Made by a program: the position numbers and the translations under genes | In this document: positions 16,944-25,733 of the stretch, in pieces | Layout of the letters: the number at the start of each line of letters is the position of its first letter | How positions within the stretch are numbered: position 1 is the stretch's first letter | DNA from: Actinomycetota bacterium | GTDB lineage: Bacteria > Actinomycetota > Acidimicrobiia > Spongiisociales > UBA4744 | Direction: 5' to 3' | Length of the DNA: 52,946 nucleotides | Assembly (NCBI GenBank): GCA_013152275.1 | Contig: JAADGS010000099.1 | Location: forward strand, 1 to 52,946 | Notes under the pieces: model-generated | Told to the model about the DNA's origin: nothing | The model's input: the letters and a program-made list of their open reading frames with translations, nothing else | Database searches by the model: none

Positions 16944-18055
16944 CAGATCCCTCCGGGGAGACGGCCGGAGTTCATGATTCCTGCCGGGTCGAACATGGCG
17001 ACGAGCCGCCGCTGGATGCCGACCGTCGACGGTGCGGTCCCCCACGGATCGAAAGCCAGATCGTCGGGAGCGGCTTCCACGACCAACCTTCCACCGACGG
17101 ACTCCGCCCACTCTCGCATCTTCACAAGAACGGCCTCGTCCGGATTCTCCGCGCCCATCCGCACCTCACCCACGCCGAAGGCCGCCCGGTAGGTCCATCC
17201 CGACGGCACGTGCTCGACGCCTTGACGGGTTAGACGCGCCGGCACTCTCAGAACACAGCGGAACGGCGACTGGAGTGGTGCGGGCCAGATCGCTCCCGGC
17301 AGAGACTCTCCGCCGAGGGCATCGACCTCGGCCTTCACCGTTGCAGGGAGGCCGCCGACGACCACGGAGCCCTGGCCATCGACCTCGAAGACCGCAAGAG
17401 GCCGATACGCGACCTTCAAGGCGTTCTCGGGACACACACCGACGATCGTGACGATCGACTGCGGTCGCGGCCACAGCTTGAGACTGACCACGGTGACGAT
17501 GCCCAGACGTCCGAAGGACCCCACTGCCAGCCGGGACAGGTCGTAGCCGGAGACGTTCTTGACCACCGTGCCTCCGGCGTGAACGATCCGTCCGTCTCCG
17601 GTGACCAGCGTCATACCCAACACCCGGTCGCGTGTCGGCCCGTACCGCAGGCGTCGGTGTCCCGAAATACCCGCAGCGACAACCCCGCCGATGGTCGCGT
17701 CGCCCGGATCCTCCGGCAGGACCGCCGTCTGTCCACCCTCGACGAGTCGTTGCTCCAGATCGGCCACGCGAACACCCGCTCCGACGGTGGCAGTCAGATC
17801 GTCGGGACGCCAGTCCAGGGTCTGAAGGTTACGGGTCGAGACCACGATCAGCGGGTCCACGGCCGCTCCATAGCCTTGATGGGTTCCACCACCACGAACG
17901 AGCACGGGCAACCGGTACTCGCTCGCCACCTGCATGATGCGGGCGGCCTCCTGCTCCGATGCGGGAGCGGCGCTCAGTGCGCCCTCCGGTGCTCCGGGAA
18001 TCGGGGCTCCGACGAGACTCCCGAGACGTTTTCGGACCACGGCGATCGAAGTCAT
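16943..18055 (-). CDS. glcE: Glycolate oxidase FAD-binding subunit
   Basis: A 370-residue FAD_binding_4 (VAO-type) protein. The PP-loop is LPVLVRGGGTHQGYGAAVDP (about residues 49-68), and the second FAD segment runs from DATIGGVVAAGISGHRRLRYG to the GGTVVKNVSGYDLSRLAVGSFG stretch near 160-185. The C-terminus FDPAGIMNSGRLPGG is typical. It lacks the iron-sulfur and larger FAD-oxidase C domain, as expected of GlcE rather than GlcD. It overlaps glcD by 4 bases upstream and glcF by one base downstream. It is cytoplasmic or peripheral at the membrane. Confidence 0.9.
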   Translation of the reverse strand: MTSIAVVRKRLGSLVGAPIPGAPEGALSAAPASEQEAARIMQVASEYRLPVLVRGGGTHQGYGAAVDPLIVVSTRNLQTLDWRPDDLTATVGAGVRVADLEQRLVEGGQTAVLPEDPGDATIGGVVAAGISGHRRLRYGPTRDRVLGMTLVTGDGRIVHAGGTVVKNVSGYDLSRLAVGSFGRLGIVTVVSLKLWPRPQSIVTIVGVCPENALKVAYRPLAVFEVDGQGSVVVGGLPATVKAEVDALGGESLPGAIWPAPLQSPFRCVLRVPARLTRQGVEHVPSGWTYRAAFGVGEVRMGAENPDEAVLVKMREWAESVGGRLVVEAAPDDLAFDPWGTAPSTVGIQRRLVAMFDPAGIMNSGRLPGGI

Positions 18056-19455
18056 CGTTCGCCGACCCGCTGGTCCGTCTTGCGCGAGCCGGGGGGCAGC
18101 ACCTTGCCGGGATTACAGCGCTCGTCCGGATCGAAGGCTTCTTTGATACACGCCTGCGCGTCGAGGTCGACGTCGCTGAAGATCAGGGGCATCAAGTCTC
18201 GCTTCTCGAGTCCGATGCCATGCTCACCACTGAGCGTTCCTCCGGCTTCGACACACACCGCGAGGATCTCTTTCGACGCCTCGTGGACACGATCGAGCAC
18301 ACCGGGCTCCGCTGCGTCGAATGTGATCATCGGATGGAGATTCCCATCACCTGCATGGAAGACGTTCATCATGACGAGGTTGTGCCGCTGAGCGATCTCA
18401 TAGATCTGATGGACGACGTCGACGAGCTTCGTGCGGGGAACCGATGTGTCCTGCAGGTAGTAGTTCGGAGCCATCTGGGTCACGGCCCCGAACGCCGACT
18501 TCCTCCCCTTCCACAGTTCGGCTCGTTGCCGCTCGTCCGATGCGGTGGTGACGTCGAATGCGCCTTCGGCGGTCATGATCTCTTCGACGGCTGCAAGCTC
18601 CACGTCTACCGAGGCGGCGTGACCGGAAACGTCGATGAGGAGCAGCCCGCCCGCGTCGACGGGCAGACCTGCGTGGAGAAAGTTCTCGAGAGCGATCGTC
18701 ATCTCGCGGTCGATCATCTCGAGCGCTGCGGGAACGATCCCGCTTCCGATTACCGCCGAGACGGCCGCCGCGGCCTGCTCGATGCGTTCGAATGCCGCGA
18801 GCACCGTCCGGGTCTCTTGCGGGTTCGGCGTGAGCTTGACGAGCACCTTCGTGACGATTCCGAGGGTGCCCTCGGAGCCGACCACGACCGCCCTGAGGTC
18901 CAGACCGATCGGGTCGGGAGCCTCCGATCCGATCGTGACCACCTCGCCGTCGGCGGTGACCAGTTCCACGGCGAGGATGTGCCCGACCGTCGTCCCTTCG
19001 GCCAGACAGTGCGGACCACCCGCGCCCGTGGAGACATTGCCGCCGACCGTCGACACCGACTGCGACGACGGGTCGGGAGCGAAGTGCAGACCGAGCGACT
19101 CCGTCTGCCTGGACAGGTCGAGGTTGACGATGCCTGGCTCGACCCATGCCGTCGCTCCGATCGGATCGACTTTCAAGATCCGGTTCATCTTGGCGACGGC
19201 AACCATGATCGCCGGGCCGATGGCGATCGCCCCCGACGCAAGACCGGTACCTGCGCCCCGTGGAACGACGGGAAAGCCGTGGGATGCCGCGATGCGCATG
19301 ACGTCGACGACTTCCTCGGTCGTCTCCGGCAACACCACGACGGTCGGGTCACCGCGCCTCATCCCCGAGTCCTTGCCGTAGATGTGCAGCCGCAGCGGGT
19401 CGGAGAGAACGCGCTCCGGGTCGAGCGCCGACTGAAGATCCGCTACGAGCGTCAT
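18052..19455 (-). CDS. glcD: Glycolate oxidase catalytic subunit
   Basis: A 467-residue FAD-linked 2-hydroxyacid oxidase starting at ATG 19455. It has the FAD-binding N-domain (GFPVVPRGAGTGLASGA, then VSTVGGNVSTGAGGPHCLAEG and LRAVVVGSEGTLGIVTK) and the FAD-oxidase C domain, with NVFHAGDGNLHPMITFD and EAGGTLSGEHGIGLEKR, whose histidines bind the active-site metal in this family. It oxidises glycolate (or D-lactate) with electrons leaving via GlcE/GlcF. It is the first gene of the operon and faces the glyoxylate aminotransferase gene across 113 bases. Confidence 0.92.
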   Translation of the reverse strand: MTLVADLQSALDPERVLSDPLRLHIYGKDSGMRRGDPTVVVLPETTEEVVDVMRIAASHGFPVVPRGAGTGLASGAIAIGPAIMVAVAKMNRILKVDPIGATAWVEPGIVNLDLSRQTESLGLHFAPDPSSQSVSTVGGNVSTGAGGPHCLAEGTTVGHILAVELVTADGEVVTIGSEAPDPIGLDLRAVVVGSEGTLGIVTKVLVKLTPNPQETRTVLAAFERIEQAAAAVSAVIGSGIVPAALEMIDREMTIALENFLHAGLPVDAGGLLLIDVSGHAASVDVELAAVEEIMTAEGAFDVTTASDERQRAELWKGRKSAFGAVTQMAPNYYLQDTSVPRTKLVDVVHQIYEIAQRHNLVMMNVFHAGDGNLHPMITFDAAEPGVLDRVHEASKEILAVCVEAGGTLSGEHGIGLEKRDLMPLIFSDVDLDAQACIKEAFDPDERCNPGKVLPPGSRKTDQRVGER

Positions 19456-19568
19456 GGACAGAATCGTACCCGGTGGACGGTGCCCGAGCGCCAAGAACCA
19501 GGGACTCTCAAACCTGGCTCCCAGAATGGGAATCCGGCGTCGGCGACAACTGGGGTATCGTGGGCATC

Positions 19569-20672
19569 ATGGACCGCATCCAGCCGCCACGCCGCTATCT
19601 CATGGGCCCAGGCCCCTCGCCGGTCGAGCCGTCTGTCCTCGCAGCCATGGCCAAACCGGTTCTCGGACATCTCGACCCGGTCTTCATCCAGATCATGGAT
19701 GAGGTCACGATCGCGTTGCGCGAGGTATTCCAGACCGCCAACCGTCTCACGTTCCCGGTCTCGGGTACCGGATCTGCGGGAGCGGAAGCGGCGATCGTCA
19801 ACATGGTCGAGCCAGGCGACCGGGTGGTCGTCGGCGTCGCGGGCGTGTTCGGGGCCCGTCTCGCCGAGATGGCGAGACGCGCAGGTGGAATCGTCAGCGA
19901 GATCCATGCCCCTTGGGGAACGGCGGTACCCGCGGACCAGATTGCGGACGCGGTCACGCAGCGGGGAGCCAAGGTCGTGGCGATCGTCCATGCGGAAACC
20001 TCCACGGGCATGCGCCAGCCGGTGGACGAGCTGCGTGCAGCGATCGGTGATGACCCGATTCTCATCGTCGACGCGGTCACGTCCCTCGGTGGCATCGAGG
20101 TGGACGTCGACTCGTGGGGGATCGACGTATGTTTTTCGGGCACGCAGAAATGCCTCAGTGTGCCACCGGGCCTGGCACCGATCACGTTCTCGGCACGTGC
20201 GGAGTGGAAGCTCGAGACCCGGTCCGCTCCGGTGCAGTCGTGGTACCTGGACGCGCGGCTCCTGCGTTCCTACTGGGAAGATGGAGAGAAACGTCGGGCC
20301 TACCACCACACCGCACCGATCTCGATGGTCTACGGCCTCCACGAAGGTCTCCGACTCGTTCTCGACGAAGGTTTGGATGCCCGCTGGGCCCGCCATCACG
20401 ACGCAGGCCGCTTCCTGCGCAACGCCCTCGTCGAGCGCGGCTACGAACCGTTCGCCGCCGATGGGTACCGGCTTCCTCAGCTCACCTCGGTCCGTCTCCC
20501 CAAGGGTGTCGACGACGCCGTGCGCCACGACCTTCTCAACGAGTTCGATATCGAGATCGGCGCCGGTCTTGGCGACTTGGCCGGCAAGGTCTGGCGCGTC
20601 GGGCTCATGGGCCTTGGGGCGCGCCGCGAACATGCCTTGCGCCTGATCCAGGCGCTCGACGCCTTGACCTGA
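19569..20672 (+). CDS. Alanine/serine-glyoxylate aminotransferase family protein
   Basis: A 367-residue class V PLP aminotransferase starting at ATG 19569. The opening RRYLMGPGPSPVEPSVL and HLDPVFIQIMDEV are hallmark AGT/SPT sequences. The Schiff-base lysine is in CFSGTQKCLSVPPGLAP, preceded by LIVDAVTSLGGIEVDVD. It converts glyoxylate to glycine using alanine or serine. Its position opposite glcDEF makes a glycolate-to-glyoxylate-to-glycine route likely, as in photorespiratory-type salvage of 2-phosphoglycolate or purine breakdown. Donor preference cannot be read from sequence. Confidence 0.9.
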   Translation: MDRIQPPRRYLMGPGPSPVEPSVLAAMAKPVLGHLDPVFIQIMDEVTIALREVFQTANRLTFPVSGTGSAGAEAAIVNMVEPGDRVVVGVAGVFGARLAEMARRAGGIVSEIHAPWGTAVPADQIADAVTQRGAKVVAIVHAETSTGMRQPVDELRAAIGDDPILIVDAVTSLGGIEVDVDSWGIDVCFSGTQKCLSVPPGLAPITFSARAEWKLETRSAPVQSWYLDARLLRSYWEDGEKRRAYHHTAPISMVYGLHEGLRLVLDEGLDARWARHHDAGRFLRNALVERGYEPFAADGYRLPQLTSVRLPKGVDDAVRHDLLNEFDIEIGAGLGDLAGKVWRVGLMGLGARREHALRLIQALDALT

Positions 20673-21046
20673 CGGTCTCAGGCGCAGCCTGGATCTCGAC
20701 GTCCCGGAGGCCGGTTCTACCGGCGATGGCGGCCGTTCCGGCTTCCCGTGCAGGTTCTCCTCCTTTGACGGTTCCCATCGGTGCGGAGGCCGCGCTCGAA
20801 CTCATGTCGACAGGGATCGACAGCACGGGCATCCTGACACCCGCCGCAGCTCGGATGGAGGCTGCCCCACGCGGCTGTCGCGAAGGAGTATGGGATCACG
20901 ACCTTGCCGAGCGTTTCGGCCGCCAGGTGGATGTGATCGGAAACCCGCTGCCCGCGTCCGCCGGAGGGATGCTCACCGTGCAGGCCTGCAACGACCGATT
21001 TCCACAGGACGCGCTGAAGATGGGGCCTCCCCGCCGAGGTGTAGCT
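20673..21046 (+). other. Gap with possible gene fragment
   Basis: No complete gene is seen. In the plus direction about 20690-21030 has an open frame containing IGAEAALELMSTGIDSTGIL and HDLAERFGRQVDVIG, which resembles conserved C-terminal stretches of saccharopine-dehydrogenase-like oxidoreductases (a 'EAAL.L..TGI..TG.L.PE' pattern). It has no start context and no N-terminal NAD domain. It could be a decayed gene end or chance in high-GC DNA. Confidence 0.25.
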
Positions 21047-22585
21047 CTACGCTTTCCCCCAGCCGCCACCACCGGGCGTCAACACTCGAAGCCGGTCCCC
21101 TGCCCGCACTTCGAACGTGACCTTTCCTGGGAGCCGTTCGGGCGCCGATCCCGGCCGGATCAGCCAGTCCTCACCGACCGCGCCAGGCCCGCCGCCGGCG
21201 AGTCCCCACGGCGGCACCCTTCGCCGCTCCCCCATCAACGACACGGTCGCGTCGGCGAGGAACTCGATCTCTCGTTCGATACCCTCCCCGCCGGAGAAGC
21301 GGCCTGCTCCTCCGCTGCCGTGACGCAGCCGGGTGGTGATGACCCGCAGCGGATAGGCAACCTGCAGCGCTTCGATCGGAGTGTTCTTCGTGTTGGTCAT
21401 CCCGGTGTGGACCCCGGACATGCCCGGCCTGCCTGGACGGCCGCCCTGTCCACCACCGACCGTCTCGTAGTAGGCGAAGTCGTCGTTGCCGGCGAGGATG
21501 TTGTTCATCGTTCCCTGTGATGCGGCAGGCACACGGTCGGGGGCCGCCTGGGCGAGAGCACCAAGGAGCACGTCGGCGATCCGCTGGCTGGTCTCGACGT
21601 TGCCGGCGGCCACCGCGGCGGGTGGTTCGGCGTTCACGAGCGTTCCCGGCGGAGCCAGCAGCTCGAGAGGCCGGTAGCAGCCGCCGTTGGCAGGGATCGA
21701 AGGATCGGTCGCCACTCGCACCGCGTAGTAGAGACACGAACGGGTGACCGCCTCGACGGCGTTGATGTTGCCTGCGACCTGGCCGGTCGTGCCGCCGAAA
21801 TCGGCGACGAGGTCTTCCCCTTCGATACGCACGGCAACCGAGATCGGCAAGTCCTCGTCGCCCCACTCCATCACGTCGGTGAACCGGTATTCGCCGTCGG
21901 GCAGCGCACCGAGTGCGGCGCGCATCCTGCGTTCCCCGTACGCGAGCAGCGCTCCGGTGACGGCCGTGAACCACTCCAGGCCTTCGGCTTCGGCGAGTGA
22001 GGCGACGCGTGCCGCCCCGACCTCGTTGGCGCCGAGCTGTGCGGACAGGTCACCGAGGCGTTCGGACCGTGTGCGGGTCGCGGCCAGGAACGGATCGAGG
22101 AACTCGTCGATCCACACGCCATCTCGAACCGCCGGGGTGGGGACGACGACATGGCCCTCCTGATCGATCGTCGTCGCATGCGCCGGCATCGAACCGGGGG
22201 CCTCCCCACCGACGTCGGCGTGATGTGCGCGGTTGGCGACCCAGCCGATGAGGATCCCGGACGCGAACACGGGCCGGACGAGAGTGAGATCGTTGAGATG
22301 GGTACCACCGTGATACGGGTCGTTCACCGCGTACTGCACGCCCGGTTCGGCACCGAGACGGTCCAGGACCGCAGCGACGGAGGCGGGCATGGAACCGAGG
22401 TGAACGGGAATGTGTTCCGCCTGGGCGAGCATCTCTCCGGACGGGACGAATACGGCCGCCGAGCAGTCTGCTCGTTCCTTGATGTTCGGCGAGTACGCCG
22501 TGCGCCGAAGCACCAATCCCATCTCGTCGGCGATCGCGGCGAGCTGGTTCCGGGCGACTTCGAGCGTGATCGGATCGACGGTCAC
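21047..22585 (-). CDS. hyuB: Hydantoinase B/oxoprolinase family protein
   Basis: About 512 residues from GTG 22585, which overlaps the stop of hyuA by 4 bases (GTGA) behind GGAG; a GTG one codon earlier is also possible. Family signatures are DPITLEVARNQLAAIADEMG, LRRTAYSPNIKERADCSAAV, NDPYHGGTHLNDLTLV, HHADVGGEAPGSMP and the glycine-rich end TPGGGGWGKA. With HyuA it forms an ATP-dependent amidohydrolase acting on N-methylhydantoin, 5-oxoproline or, in related complexes, acetone or acetophenone carboxylation. The substrate cannot be set from sequence. Confidence 0.9.
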   Translation of the reverse strand: MTVDPITLEVARNQLAAIADEMGLVLRRTAYSPNIKERADCSAAVFVPSGEMLAQAEHIPVHLGSMPASVAAVLDRLGAEPGVQYAVNDPYHGGTHLNDLTLVRPVFASGILIGWVANRAHHADVGGEAPGSMPAHATTIDQEGHVVVPTPAVRDGVWIDEFLDPFLAATRTRSERLGDLSAQLGANEVGAARVASLAEAEGLEWFTAVTGALLAYGERRMRAALGALPDGEYRFTDVMEWGDEDLPISVAVRIEGEDLVADFGGTTGQVAGNINAVEAVTRSCLYYAVRVATDPSIPANGGCYRPLELLAPPGTLVNAEPPAAVAAGNVETSQRIADVLLGALAQAAPDRVPAASQGTMNNILAGNDDFAYYETVGGGQGGRPGRPGMSGVHTGMTNTKNTPIEALQVAYPLRVITTRLRHGSGGAGRFSGGEGIEREIEFLADATVSLMGERRRVPPWGLAGGGPGAVGEDWLIRPGSAPERLPGKVTFEVRAGDRLRVLTPGGGGWGKA

Positions 22586-24492
22586 CACTCCACCTCCAGT
22601 GCCCCGCAGGGATGCACCGTGGCCCGCTCGCCGATGCCGAGGAACACGGTCGCGTCCGGCTCTTCGATCACGGCGGGGCCTTCGACGGTCGTCCCTGGCG
22701 CGAGTCCGGGTCGCCACCACACGTCGGCGTCGACCGCGCCGTCCGAGGTGAGCACCTCACGTGTCCCTCGCGCCGCCTCACCTTCGGGGACGGCATCGTC
22801 GAGATCGCTCCACCGCAGGGCCGGTGTCCCCAACGCGGCGGCCCGGACGGTGACCACTTCGACGGGGTCTCCGACCCTGGCGAATCCGTTCCGAGCCCGG
22901 TGGGCATCGTGAAAGCGGGCCTCCAGCACCTCCGTTCCCTCACCGGGCCGGTACGGGACCGTCGTCTCATGGGATTGGCCCCGGTAGCGAACGTCGACGG
23001 AGGTGCGAACCTCCACCAGGAAAGCGCCCGTCTCGGAGACAAGATGATGTGCCGCGTCTGCACGAAGATGTCCGACGGCCTCGTCGACCACCGCCTCGGG
23101 TCCGAGGCTCAGCGAAAGATCGACCCGCGGAGGGCTGAGCAGTAGGCCGAGCGCGCTGAACACCCCCGCATGAGGGGGCACGACGACGCCCGCCATGTCG
23201 AGACGCCGGGCCAACGCGGTGGCATGCATGCCGCCGGCGCCACCGAAGGCGACGAGCACCGAGCTTCTCGGATCGGCCCCTTCTTCGACGCTGACGGCGC
23301 GTACGGCGCGTTCCATGTGTGCCTCGACGACTTCGACGATCCCGAGTGCCGTCGCCTCACTGCTCAGATCCAGAAGTCTTGCCGTCCGCTGCACGGCGCC
23401 CTCTGCAAGGTCGTGCCGGAGGGCCATGCCACCGGCCAGGTGCTTCGCGAGACGGCCGATCATCAGGTCCGCGTCGCTGACGGTCGCCTCGGTACCACCA
23501 CGCCCGTACGAGGCGGGGCCGGGCACGGCGCCTGCCGAACGAGGTCCGACCCGCAGCGCACCGCCGGAGTCGACCCAGGCGACCGATCCGCCACCCGCCC
23601 CCACGGTGTGCACGGCGACGGACGGCAGCAGGCACGGATAGCCTTCGATGCTGCGCCGGTAGGCGGATTCCGGGCGTCCATGCTCGACACGGCACACGTC
23701 GGTCGAGGTACCGCCCATGTCGAAGGAGATCAACGTATCGTGGCCGAGCGCCTTGCCGAGTTCCGCCGACGCGACCACGCCGCCCGCGGGACCGGACAGC
23801 AGCACGGCCGCGGGAAGCTCGATGGCGGCGGCCAGGTCCATCAGGCCGCCGGAGGAGCGCATGACGAGGATGTCGTCGGGGAGCCCAGCCTGGCGTGCCT
23901 TGGTTTCGAGGTGCTGCAGGTAACGTCCGACGACCGGCGAGAGGTACGCGTTCAGGACGGTCGTCGAGGTCCGCTCGAATTCTCGAAACTCGGGAGCGAC
24001 TCTGCTCGACAGCGACACGGGGACGTCTGGAGCGATCGACCGTATCTTCTCGAGGATCTGCTCTTCCTCACCGGGATGCCGGAACGACCACAGCAGCGCC
24101 ACCGCGATCGCCTCGACGTCGGCGAGCGCGGCCAGGTCGCCGCCGTCCGGCAGGCGCAACGACCGGGGCACGAGCGGCTCCGGCCGGTCCTTGAACGCGT
24201 CGTACAGCGAGGGACGGTCCTGTCGCCCGATCTCGATCACATCGGTGAAGCCGGCGGACGTGACGAGCGCCGTCCTGGCTCCCTTGCGTTCCAGGAGGGC
24301 GTTCGTGGCGATCGTGGTTCCATGGAGCAGGATGTCGGCGGGGCCGTGAATGATTCGACGGGAACCGTCGATGACCCCGTCGCTCTGATCGGCGGTCGTG
24401 GAAGTCTTGCCCGCGACCAGACGGGTCCCATCCCATGCGGCGAAGTCGGTGAACGTGCCCCCGACATCGACTCCCAGCGCGTTGGCTACCAT
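22582..24492 (-). CDS. hyuA: Hydantoinase A/oxoprolinase family protein
   Basis: A 636-residue ASKHA-fold ATPase subunit: phosphate-1 motif ALGVDVGGTFTDFAAWDG at the N-terminus, LHGTTIATNALLERKGART, the second phosphate motif LISFDMGGTSTDVCRV, and the adenosine motif VLVAFGGAGGMHATALA. It activates the substrate by phosphorylation for hydrolysis together with HyuB. ATG 24492 is only 6 bases from the start of the divergent NifU-N gene, with no Shine-Dalgarno sequence in front, so a leaderless transcript is likely. Confidence 0.92.
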   Translation of the reverse strand: MVANALGVDVGGTFTDFAAWDGTRLVAGKTSTTADQSDGVIDGSRRIIHGPADILLHGTTIATNALLERKGARTALVTSAGFTDVIEIGRQDRPSLYDAFKDRPEPLVPRSLRLPDGGDLAALADVEAIAVALLWSFRHPGEEEQILEKIRSIAPDVPVSLSSRVAPEFREFERTSTTVLNAYLSPVVGRYLQHLETKARQAGLPDDILVMRSSGGLMDLAAAIELPAAVLLSGPAGGVVASAELGKALGHDTLISFDMGGTSTDVCRVEHGRPESAYRRSIEGYPCLLPSVAVHTVGAGGGSVAWVDSGGALRVGPRSAGAVPGPASYGRGGTEATVSDADLMIGRLAKHLAGGMALRHDLAEGAVQRTARLLDLSSEATALGIVEVVEAHMERAVRAVSVEEGADPRSSVLVAFGGAGGMHATALARRLDMAGVVVPPHAGVFSALGLLLSPPRVDLSLSLGPEAVVDEAVGHLRADAAHHLVSETGAFLVEVRTSVDVRYRGQSHETTVPYRPGEGTEVLEARFHDAHRARNGFARVGDPVEVVTVRAAALGTPALRWSDLDDAVPEGEAARGTREVLTSDGAVDADVWWRPGLAPGTTVEGPAVIEEPDATVFLGIGERATVHPCGALEVEW

Positions 24493-24498
24493 CGGTAC

Positions 24499-24756
24499 AT
24501 GGCTATCACTATCGAAGGAACGCCGAATCCCAACGCTCTCAAGTTCGGCGTCGGATGCGATGTCGGAGGACCGAAGACGTTTGTCGCCGGACGCACGGTC
24601 GACGACCCGATGGCGGAGAGGCTCCTCTCACTTCCGGGCGTGACGAGTGTGTTCATGACCGCCGATTTCGTGACACTGACAAAGGCTCCTGATGCGGACT
24701 GGGCCGCTCTCGCCGAACAGGCACGGCAAATCCTAGAGGGGCATTTCGGGGCGTAG
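24499..24756 (+). CDS. NifU N-terminal (Nfu_N) domain protein
   Basis: An 85-residue protein that opens ITIEGTPNPNALKFGVG, the characteristic Nfu_N segment, and continues with SVFMTADFVTLTKA before a helical end. The C-terminal NifU domain with the CxxC cluster ligand is absent, so this is a stand-alone scaffold-type domain of uncertain role in Fe-S protein maturation. The start ATG 24499 lies 6 bases from the divergent hyuA start and has no Shine-Dalgarno. TACCAT at 24487-24492 fits a -10 box (TAnnnT) for a leaderless message. Confidence 0.82.
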   Translation: MAITIEGTPNPNALKFGVGCDVGGPKTFVAGRTVDDPMAERLLSLPGVTSVFMTADFVTLTKAPDADWAALAEQARQILEGHFGA

Positions 24757-24798
24757 GGCCGCAGGTCAGATCGACATGGTTGCCTCGGCGGCTGCCAA

Positions 24799-25266
24799 TC
24801 AACCGCTGATGGGTGCCCACGTGGCATGCGCCACCCTGGCCAACTCGGCGATCGAGATCGGGAACACCGTCGTTGGCGTCCCTGCGGCCGCCCACACGGG
24901 GTCATGCCGGTTCAGTTCCGGGTCGGCAAAGACCCGACAACCGTGGCCGAACGGCGGGGTACCGCCGGCCGCGTAGCCGGTGGCGGCACGGACCTCGTCG
25001 AGCGATGCCCGGCGGCTTCCGCTCCCGCCGGCCGCTTCCGCCAACTTCTCGAGATCGAGCCGCCGATCGCCGGGAACCAACGCCACCACGGGCTCATCAT
25101 CTACCATGAACACGAGTGACTTCACGATCGCGGCGACGTCACAACCGACCGCTCTCGCAGCGTCGCCGGCCGTCTTGGTACCTTCGGGAAACACGCGAAC
25201 ATCGACATCGAGCCCCTCCCCGGCAGCCCAGTGAACAAGACGCAGCGACGCGGTAGGAAGATCCAT
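24799..25266 (-). CDS. YbaK/EbsC-family aminoacyl-tRNA deacylase
   Basis: A 155-residue protein starting at ATG 25266. KTAGDAARAVGCDVAAIVKS matches the YbaK fold, whose lysine (VKS) is needed for deacylation. Further motifs are VALVPGDRRLDLEKLAEA, ATGYAAGGTPPFGH and the end PTTVFPISIAELARV. These proteins hydrolyse mischarged Cys-tRNA-Pro or Ala-tRNA-Pro in trans. It is a single gene between the NifU-N gene and the VapBC-like pair. The family is clear; the exact tRNA target is inference. Confidence 0.88.
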   Translation of the reverse strand: MDLPTASLRLVHWAAGEGLDVDVRVFPEGTKTAGDAARAVGCDVAAIVKSLVFMVDDEPVVALVPGDRRLDLEKLAEAAGGSGSRRASLDEVRAATGYAAGGTPPFGHGCRVFADPELNRHDPVWAAAGTPTTVFPISIAELARVAHATWAPISG

Positions 25267-25298
25267 GGCAGCATCGTAGGACACGCAGCCGGGGGCCG

Positions 25299-25733
25299 TC
25301 ATTCGAACGGGTCGACTGCCTCGATGCCGTCGAACGTGCGGAAGTCCCGATCGCGGGTCCAGATCGTCCTCACACCATGTTCTCGCATCAGAGTCACGAG
25401 GTGGGCGTCGGACACCAGGTTGCCCCGCACGGGTATGCGGTCTGTCACGTCGCGGTACACACCCCAGAATCTTCGTCCTTCACCCGGCATGCGGACATGC
25501 GGTCGGTCGATGAGGCTACCGATGTTCTCCCTGGCGGCTGCGGGTGCGAGCGGATTGACGAACACGGCCGGATGTGTGGTGATCCGAAGGTACTCCGTCG
25601 TCACCGGCCAGAACAGATAGACCAGATCGGTGCCTTTGGCGAGATCCGCCGGCAGCTCTCTGGCACGACCATGCAATGCACTCCCCGTGTCCGATGCGCA
25701 GACAAGCAGGTTGGTGTCGACGGTCAGGCTCAC
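25299..25733 (-). CDS. PIN-domain toxin, VapC-like
   Basis: A 144-residue PIN nuclease starting at GTG 25733, overlapping the antitoxin stop by 4 bases. Acidic residues of the active site are visible: D in LTVDTNLLVCASDTG, E in VTTEYLRITTHP, D in LVSDAHLVTLMREHG, D in IWTRDRDFRTFDG. It would cleave RNA when not bound by its antitoxin. The tail EAVDPFE is normal. It appears intact, while its antitoxin gene carries a nonsense codon, which makes the state of this pair worth noting. Confidence 0.85.
   Translation of the reverse strand: MSLTVDTNLLVCASDTGSALHGRARELPADLAKGTDLVYLFWPVTTEYLRITTHPAVFVNPLAPAAARENIGSLIDRPHVRMPGEGRRFWGVYRDVTDRIPVRGNLVSDAHLVTLMREHGVRTIWTRDRDFRTFDGIEAVDPFE

Noticed and set aside
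17959-20646. An 895-codon plus-strand open frame opposite glcD
   Set aside because: It is the antisense shadow of the glcD/glcE reading frames and the out-of-frame start of the aminotransferase; no domain is recognisable.
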